From: Candidatus Zixiibacteriota bacterium
GTDB lineage: Bacteria; Zixibacteria; MSB-5A5; GN15; FEB-12
DNA length: 10,139 nucleotides
Assembly: GCA_030591625.1 (NCBI GenBank)
Contig: JAUVAR010000074.1
Location: 1 to 10,139, forward strand
Direction: 5' to 3'
Shown here in pieces: positions 6,295 to 10,139 of the stretch (the first letter of the stretch is position 1; the number at the start of each line of letters is the position of its first letter). Below the pieces are notes generated by a model. It had not been told where the DNA came from, made no database searches, and worked only from the letters and a program-made list of their open reading frames with translations. Made by a program: the position numbers and the translations under genes.

Positions 6295-8444
6295 TATTGT
6301 TCCTCCTCGGTAGTTTCGGAAAGGTCAGTCGCCTGGCCTTTGATATCTTTTCCAAGTCGTTGCATGTAGGCAATCAATGCAATCATTTTGCTTTCCGCAT
6401 CTGCATCGATGTTTGAATTCTTCAATTCTAAAATAAATGCATTAGCCTGTTTGCGATAATGTCTTATCGAACGTTCTTCATACCCATCAGGATACGGTAC
6501 CCCCAGTGTTCGCATCGCACCAATCATTTTTGGCACGAGTTCTATATCAAATTTCTTGCGCGCCAGCCAATGATATGATGGCATAATTGAACCCGGCGAC
6601 ATAGAGTTCGGATCAAGGAAATGTGCGTAGTGCCATGCATCGGGATACTTTCCTCCTATCCGGTGCAGGTCAGGTCCGGTTCGTTTGGATCCCCAAAGAT
6701 GGGGATGGTCATAAACAAATTCACCAGCCTTGGAATATTCCCCGTATCGTTCGGTCTCTGACCGGAACGGGCGTATCATTTGGGTATGACAGTTATTGCA
6801 GCCTTCTTCGATATAAACATCTCGCCCTGCCAGTTCGAGAGCTGAGTAAGGTTTGACCGATTCAATTGTTGGAATATTTGATTTAATTAAGAACGTAGGT
6901 ACAAACTCAATAACACCACCTATCGTAACTGCGATCAATGTCAAAGCTGTAAACTGAGCAGGACGGCCTTCCAACCAGCGATGTCCCCAACCGGGATGGC
7001 TCTTGTCTTTTGAACTTTCCTCAGGCATCATAGGTGAGACAGAAACTTCTTCATCCGCGATAAGACTTCCCTGCTTCATTGTCTTTAGAAGATTATACAA
7101 CATCATTATTGCGCCGGTCAGGTACATTCCGCCACCAACCGCACGAATGATATGCATCGGGATAATTTGTAATGTCGTCTCAAGGAAATTCGGATAGAGC
7201 AAGTATCCTTCGGGTGTGAACTCTTTCCACATAAGACTCTGAGTAATACCCGAGAAATACATCGGCAGTGTATAAACCAAAATACCGAGGAAGCCGATCC
7301 AGAAATGATATCCGGCGAGACGGCTTGACCAAATTTTTGTATTATAGATTCGTGGAATTATCCAGTAGAGGATTCCAAAAGTAAGAAAGCCGTTCCAACC
7401 GAGCGCACCAACATGCACATGCGCGATAATCCAGTCAGTATAATGAGCAATCGCATTGACCGATTTTATAGAAAGCATCGGTCCTTCAAATGTTGCCATA
7501 CCGTATGCAGTCACCGCCACAACCATAAATTTCAATACATGATCATCACGTACTCGGTCCCATGCTCCTCTTAGCGTGAGAAGCCCGTTGAGCATGCCCC
7601 CCCACGAGGGAGCAAGCAACATGATTGAGAAAACAACGCCAAGAGATTGCGCCCAATCAGGAAGTGAAGTATAGAGCAAATGATGTGGACCAGCCCAGAT
7701 ATAGAGAAAGATCAAAGACCAAAAGTGAATGATTGAAAGACGATAAGAAAAAACCGGACGATTTGCAGCTTTAGGCAAGAAGTAATACATCAGTCCGAGA
7801 AATGGAGTTGTCAAAAAGAACGCCACCGCATTGTGACCATACCACCATTGTACGAGCGCATCCTGTACGCCGGCATAGACAGGGTAGCTTTTCATAAAGG
7901 CTATTGGAAGCTCAACAGAATTGACAATATGCAAAAGAGTAACCGTTACCCAGGTGCCGATATAAAACCAGATTGCAACATACATATGTTTTTCACGACG
8001 TTTCATAATCGTTGCGAACATATTCAGTCCAAAAATTATCCAGACGATTGCGATCATAATATCTATCGGCCACTCAAGCTCAGCATATTCTTTACTTGTT
8101 GTAAGACCGAGTGGCAAAGTAGCAACAGCTGATACAATTATTAACTGCCATCCCCAGAAATGCAAACGACTGAGCAGGTTTGAGAATATACGTGCTTTGC
8201 AAAGACGTTGGAGCGAATAGTAAACGCCCATAAAAATTGCATTACCAACAAATGCAAAGATTACTGCGTTCGTATGCAACGGTCGAATATGACTGAAAGT
8301 GCTGTGTGGTGCATTCAGGTTGAACATCGGATCGACTAACTGTAGTGCTGCCAACAAACCAACAAGCATTCCAACAACACCCCAAATTGAGGTTGCCATT
8401 GCAAAATCTCTTACAATTCTATTGTCGTACTTTATTCTGTCCAA
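6294..8444 (-). CDS. ccoNO: Fused cbb3 oxidase subunits I and II (CcoN-CcoO)
   Basis: Catalytic core of the oxidase, 716 residues, reducing O2 to water while pumping protons. Residues about 1-460 are CcoN, with some 12 membrane helices. Ligands by comparison with the known structure: H57 and H344 for low-spin heme b, H342 for heme b3, H204, H254 and H255 for CuB, and Y248 as the tyrosine cross-linked to H204. The sequences YIWAGPHHLLYTSLPDW and HYTDWIIAHVHVGALGW are C-family hallmarks. A hydrophilic linker (about 460-495) leads into CcoO, which keeps its own membrane anchor (498-520), the heme c site CNNCH (549-553) and a probable axial Met (M621 in SIMPSYHWL). The start is TTG at 8444 with AGAGGA 7-8 nt upstream. 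The encoded N-terminus (DRIKYDNRIVRDFAMATSIWG) matches CcoN proteins, so the first in-frame ATG, at residue 16, would cut conserved sequence. Fusion of these subunits is known in Bacteroidota and supports that affiliation. Confidence 0.97.
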   Translation of the reverse strand: MDRIKYDNRIVRDFAMATSIWGVVGMLVGLLAALQLVDPMFNLNAPHSTFSHIRPLHTNAVIFAFVGNAIFMGVYYSLQRLCKARIFSNLLSRLHFWGWQLIIVSAVATLPLGLTTSKEYAELEWPIDIMIAIVWIIFGLNMFATIMKRREKHMYVAIWFYIGTWVTVTLLHIVNSVELPIAFMKSYPVYAGVQDALVQWWYGHNAVAFFLTTPFLGLMYYFLPKAANRPVFSYRLSIIHFWSLIFLYIWAGPHHLLYTSLPDWAQSLGVVFSIMLLAPSWGGMLNGLLTLRGAWDRVRDDHVLKFMVVAVTAYGMATFEGPMLSIKSVNAIAHYTDWIIAHVHVGALGWNGFLTFGILYWIIPRIYNTKIWSSRLAGYHFWIGFLGILVYTLPMYFSGITQSLMWKEFTPEGYLLYPNFLETTLQIIPMHIIRAVGGGMYLTGAIMMLYNLLKTMKQGSLIADEEVSVSPMMPEESSKDKSHPGWGHRWLEGRPAQFTALTLIAVTIGGVIEFVPTFLIKSNIPTIESVKPYSALELAGRDVYIEEGCNNCHTQMIRPFRSETERYGEYSKAGEFVYDHPHLWGSKRTGPDLHRIGGKYPDAWHYAHFLDPNSMSPGSIMPSYHWLARKKFDIELVPKMIGAMRTLGVPYPDGYEERSIRHYRKQANAFILELKNSNIDADAESKMIALIAYMQRLGKDIKGQATDLSETTEEEQ

Positions 8445-8451
8445 ATTCTCA

Positions 8452-8457
8452 TCCTCT
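8452..8457 (-). promoter_or_regulatory. Ribosome binding site for the TTG start of ccoNO
   Basis: AGAGGA on the minus strand lies about 7 nt before the TTG at 8444. An ATG within the same stretch (8 nt before the TTG) is in a different frame and cannot start CcoN. This supports the non-ATG start of the main oxidase subunit. Confidence 0.65.
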
Positions 8458-8467
8458 ATTCTCCCCG

Positions 8468-8641
8468 TTATTCATCCTTATCTGATCCGTTCTCAGCCAT
8501 CTTGCGGTCTTCGTGCAGGATTCGCATCGACGGCGTATCGGTATCATCAAATTGTCCTTTCCGTGCTGCCCATAAGAAAGCAAATAGAAATCCAAGCGCA
8601 ACAATAAGAGAGGCACCTATTAAAACAAATATAGCTGACAT
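8468..8641 (-). CDS. ccoS: CcoS, cbb3 oxidase maturation protein
   Basis: Small single-helix inner-membrane protein of 57 residues. In Rhodobacter the family is needed to insert heme b and Cu into CcoN. The start MSAIFVLIGASL is followed by a helix at about 3-24, then the family signature FLWAARKGQFDDTDTPSMRIL (residues about 22-42) and a charged tail rich in D, E and K. An in-frame TTG at 8668 would add nine residues (MLTGEDSKI). The ATG at 8641 is preferred because it matches the usual CcoS N-terminus and is preceded by AGGAGAGGA at 8652-8660, although the nearest GAGG is 11 nt away, slightly long. It sits 4 nt after ccoI and 23 nt before ccoNO. The copper ATPase and this factor therefore precede the enzyme genes, the reverse of the proteobacterial ccoNOQP-ccoGHIS order. 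Confidence 0.93.
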   Translation of the reverse strand: MSAIFVLIGASLIVALGFLFAFLWAARKGQFDDTDTPSMRILHEDRKMAENGSDKDE

Positions 8642-8645
8642 GATT

Positions 8646-10139
8646 TTAGAGTCCTCTCCTGTGAGCAATCCAGCGTGTCGCTATCGTAGTAATCAAAACA
8701 ACTGTGACCGAACTAGCCGGCATCAATATCGCCGCAACCAAAGGTGACAGGTTTCCGGTTACGGCAAAAGTCAAACCGACCAGGTTATACGCAATCGATA
8801 TTCCATAGGCGATCTTGACTACTCTGACTGAACGCCTGCAGAAGGAAAAGAGTTCCGGTAAGAGACTAAAATTTGCCGCATCTAAAATTGCATCGGATGC
8901 AGGTGAAAATGAAGAGCTATTTTCTGCAACTGCAATTCCTACATCTGCTCTCTTAAGTGCACCGGCATCATTTAGGCCATCACCAATCATTACAGTTGTT
9001 GAATTTTCATTTGAAAGATTGGCGATAAATTGCATCTTCTTTTCAGGGGTTTGAGAAAAGTGCATTTCGCTCTCATTCCCAAAAATATTGGCAATCTTTT
9101 CTCGCTCCTTATCGCTGTCACCAGAGAGCATAAAGAGATTGTATTCTTGTCGCAAACGGTCAATTGTCTGGTGGAGCCCTTTTCGGTACTCAGGCTCAGC
9201 TTCAAAGCGACCAATCAGTTTGTTATCTATCGCAACATAAGTCCCCGGTTCAGATTGATCTAAATTCGAATCGGGTAGCCTCGTACTAATCCACCTGCCA
9301 GATCCAACCAGAATCTCCTCACCTTTGGTAAATGCAATAAACCCAGCTCCTTCAATCTCTTCAAAAGATTCGATAGGCAAACGATCAGAGGATTCGAAAT
9401 AGTTAGCGATTCCCTGTGCAACTGGATGGGTCGATTGAAGAGCCGCAGAGTGTACCATCTCTTTCTGTTTGTCGGAAAGCTTCGTTCCATGGAAAGTCAG
9501 CCTCCCGGAAGATGGAACCGAGAGAGTGCCGGTTTTATCAAATATAACTGAACCAGCATGAGCGAGAGTTTCTATTACTTCAGTATCCTTTACATACAAT
9601 CCACCGCGATTGAGAATGCGCATAGCTGACCCAAACGTAAAAGGAGCGGCCAAAGCCAACGCACAGGGACAGGCAACAATCAAAACCGCGGCCATGACAT
9701 CCAACGATTTGTATAATCCTGAACCAGCCCAATAAAGAGCGGCAGCAACTGCAACTACAATGATTGCCAACGTGAAGTACTTCCCTACTCTGTCTGCTAA
9801 TTGTCCGATAGTTTTTTTATTTTCTTCTTTGAAGAGATCATCCGACCATAACGAAGTAAGATAACTTTGCGAGACACCGGCAGTCATTTCACATTCAACC
9901 CCACGTCCACTAACTCGTCCCCCGGCCCGAAGTAAATCCCCTGTTACAACTTCAACCGGTTCCGACTCTCCGGTTACAAAGCTGTAATCAATTTTTGCCG
10001 AAGGTGAAAAGAGAATGCTATCGGCCGGGATCAGTTCACCATTACGGATCATAAGCCGGTCGCCTACCTTAAGTGATGACAACGGCACCGACTTTTCACC
10101 ATCTTTATTTTTTACAAGTACAGCCATTGGAAAGTACGC
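8646..10139 (-). CDS. ccoI: CcoI/FixI-type Cu(I)-transporting P1B ATPase (5' end outside the window)
   Basis: Inner-membrane copper pump that supplies Cu for the CuB site of cbb3 oxidase. The reading frame stays open to the right edge (codons for A-Y-F-P precede the Met at 10127), so the metal-binding domain and first membrane helices lie outside. Counting from that Met: actuator motif TGES at 52-55, two helices at about 117-134 and 142-160, the Cu-binding CPC motif at 153-155, phosphorylation motif DKTGT at 197-201, the HP motif of the nucleotide-binding domain at 234-235, GDGLNDAGAL at 382-391, and two C-terminal helices at about 437-485. DAGAL instead of the common DxPAL, and the ending YNLVGL...LSPLVAAILMP, are typical of the CcoI subgroup, which separates it from CopA. 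The product ends RRGL-stop 4 nt before ccoS, and its last codons carry the ccoS ribosome binding site. Function by family is firm; substrate specificity is inferred from family and context. Confidence 0.95.
   Translation of the reverse strand, partial: AYFPMAVLVKNKDGEKSVPLSSLKVGDRLMIRNGELIPADSILFSPSAKIDYSFVTGESEPVEVVTGDLLRAGGRVSGRGVECEMTAGVSQSYLTSLWSDDLFKEENKKTIGQLADRVGKYFTLAIIVVAVAAALYWAGSGLYKSLDVMAAVLIVACPCALALAAPFTFGSAMRILNRGGLYVKDTEVIETLAHAGSVIFDKTGTLSVPSSGRLTFHGTKLSDKQKEMVHSAALQSTHPVAQGIANYFESSDRLPIESFEEIEGAGFIAFTKGEEILVGSGRWISTRLPDSNLDQSEPGTYVAIDNKLIGRFEAEPEYRKGLHQTIDRLRQEYNLFMLSGDSDKEREKIANIFGNESEMHFSQTPEKKMQFIANLSNENSTTVMIGDGLNDAGALKRADVGIAVAENSSSFSPASDAILDAANFSLLPELFSFCRRSVRVVKIAYGISIAYNLVGLTFAVTGNLSPLVAAILMPASSVTVVLITTIATRWIAHRRGL

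Larger units (their letters stand above)
2776..10139 (-). other. cbb3 oxidase operon ccoI-S-NO-Q-P-G-H-(DsbD_2-like), 5' end outside the window
   Basis: Eight genes run in the same direction. Gaps are 4, 23, 9 and 3 nt and overlaps are 1, 8 and 4 nt (TAATG, ATGAGTGA, GTGA), so one transcript with translational coupling is the simplest reading. All visible products belong to building or running one cbb3 oxidase. The promoter and any oxygen-responsive (FNR/CRP-type) site would lie upstream of ccoI beyond the right edge, so regulation cannot be read here. I saw no terminator or promoter inside the cluster. Confidence 0.85.

Noticed and set aside
7597..7603. Run of seven G on the coding strand inside ccoNO, a possible slippage or phase-variation site
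   Set aside because: It encodes the conserved SWGGML of CcoN (TGG-GGG-GGC) and the frame is intact on both sides, so it is explained by the protein sequence.
7833..8607. Open frames on the plus strand opposite ccoNO and ccoS (7833-8132, 8299-8607)
   Set aside because: They lie antisense to strongly conserved genes, have no recognisable domains, and their protein sequences look like reverse-frame shadows.
8642..8668. TTG start at 8668 for ccoS
   Set aside because: It would overlap the end of ccoI and add nine residues not typical of CcoS. The ATG at 8641 begins exactly where the family does.
10125..10127. ATG at 10127 as the true start of ccoI
   Set aside because: The frame is open upstream to the edge, and the protein would lack its metal-binding domain and first helices. 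The gene is cut by the window, not truncated in the genome.

Overview
This window holds most of a cytochrome cbb3 (C-family heme-copper) oxidase gene cluster, with one outer-membrane protein gene after it. All nine genes lie on the minus strand, so transcription runs from the right edge to the left. The organism is most likely a member of the Bacteroidota or the wider FCB group (for example Zixibacteria, Calditrichota or Marinimicrobia). Four traits suggest this: CcoN and CcoO are fused into one polypeptide; CcoP has a single heme c and the N-terminal motif HDYDGIKELDNNLPRWW; the assembly genes precede the structural genes; and a DUF5916/CBM9-like protein is present. The low-to-moderate GC content fits. 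The exact phylum cannot be settled by eye.

Layout in transcription order: ccoI, copper P-type ATPase, 5' end outside the window (10139-8646); ccoS (8641-8468); ccoNO, fused catalytic subunit and monoheme subunit, TTG start (8444-6294); ccoQ-like small membrane protein (6294-6097); ccoP, monoheme (6104-5436); ccoG, iron-sulfur copper reductase (5426-4002); ccoH/fixH, GTG start (4005-3541); and a DsbD_2/TauE-SafE-like membrane protein (3537-2776). Spacers are 23 nt or less and several genes overlap by 1 to 8 nt, so these eight genes look like one translationally coupled operon. After a 119-nt gap comes a secreted 874-residue CBM9-DUF5916 protein with its own ribosome binding site and a TTG start (2656-32).

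The genes work together as follows. CcoI moves Cu(I) across the inner membrane. CcoG reduces Cu(II). CcoS and CcoH help cofactor insertion and subunit assembly. CcoNO and CcoP form the high-affinity proton-pumping terminal oxidase used at low oxygen, and CcoQ probably stabilises it. The cysteine-containing TauE/SafE-like protein may belong to copper or thiol handling. The DUF5916 protein has no evident link to respiration.

The heme, copper and iron-sulfur ligands that can be checked are all present and no gene looks broken. I found no RNA gene, mobile element, CRISPR array or clear new system. The points most worth a second look are the short monoheme CcoP with a heme-free spacer, the cysteine pattern of the TauE/SafE-like protein, and the unexplained DUF5916 neighbour.
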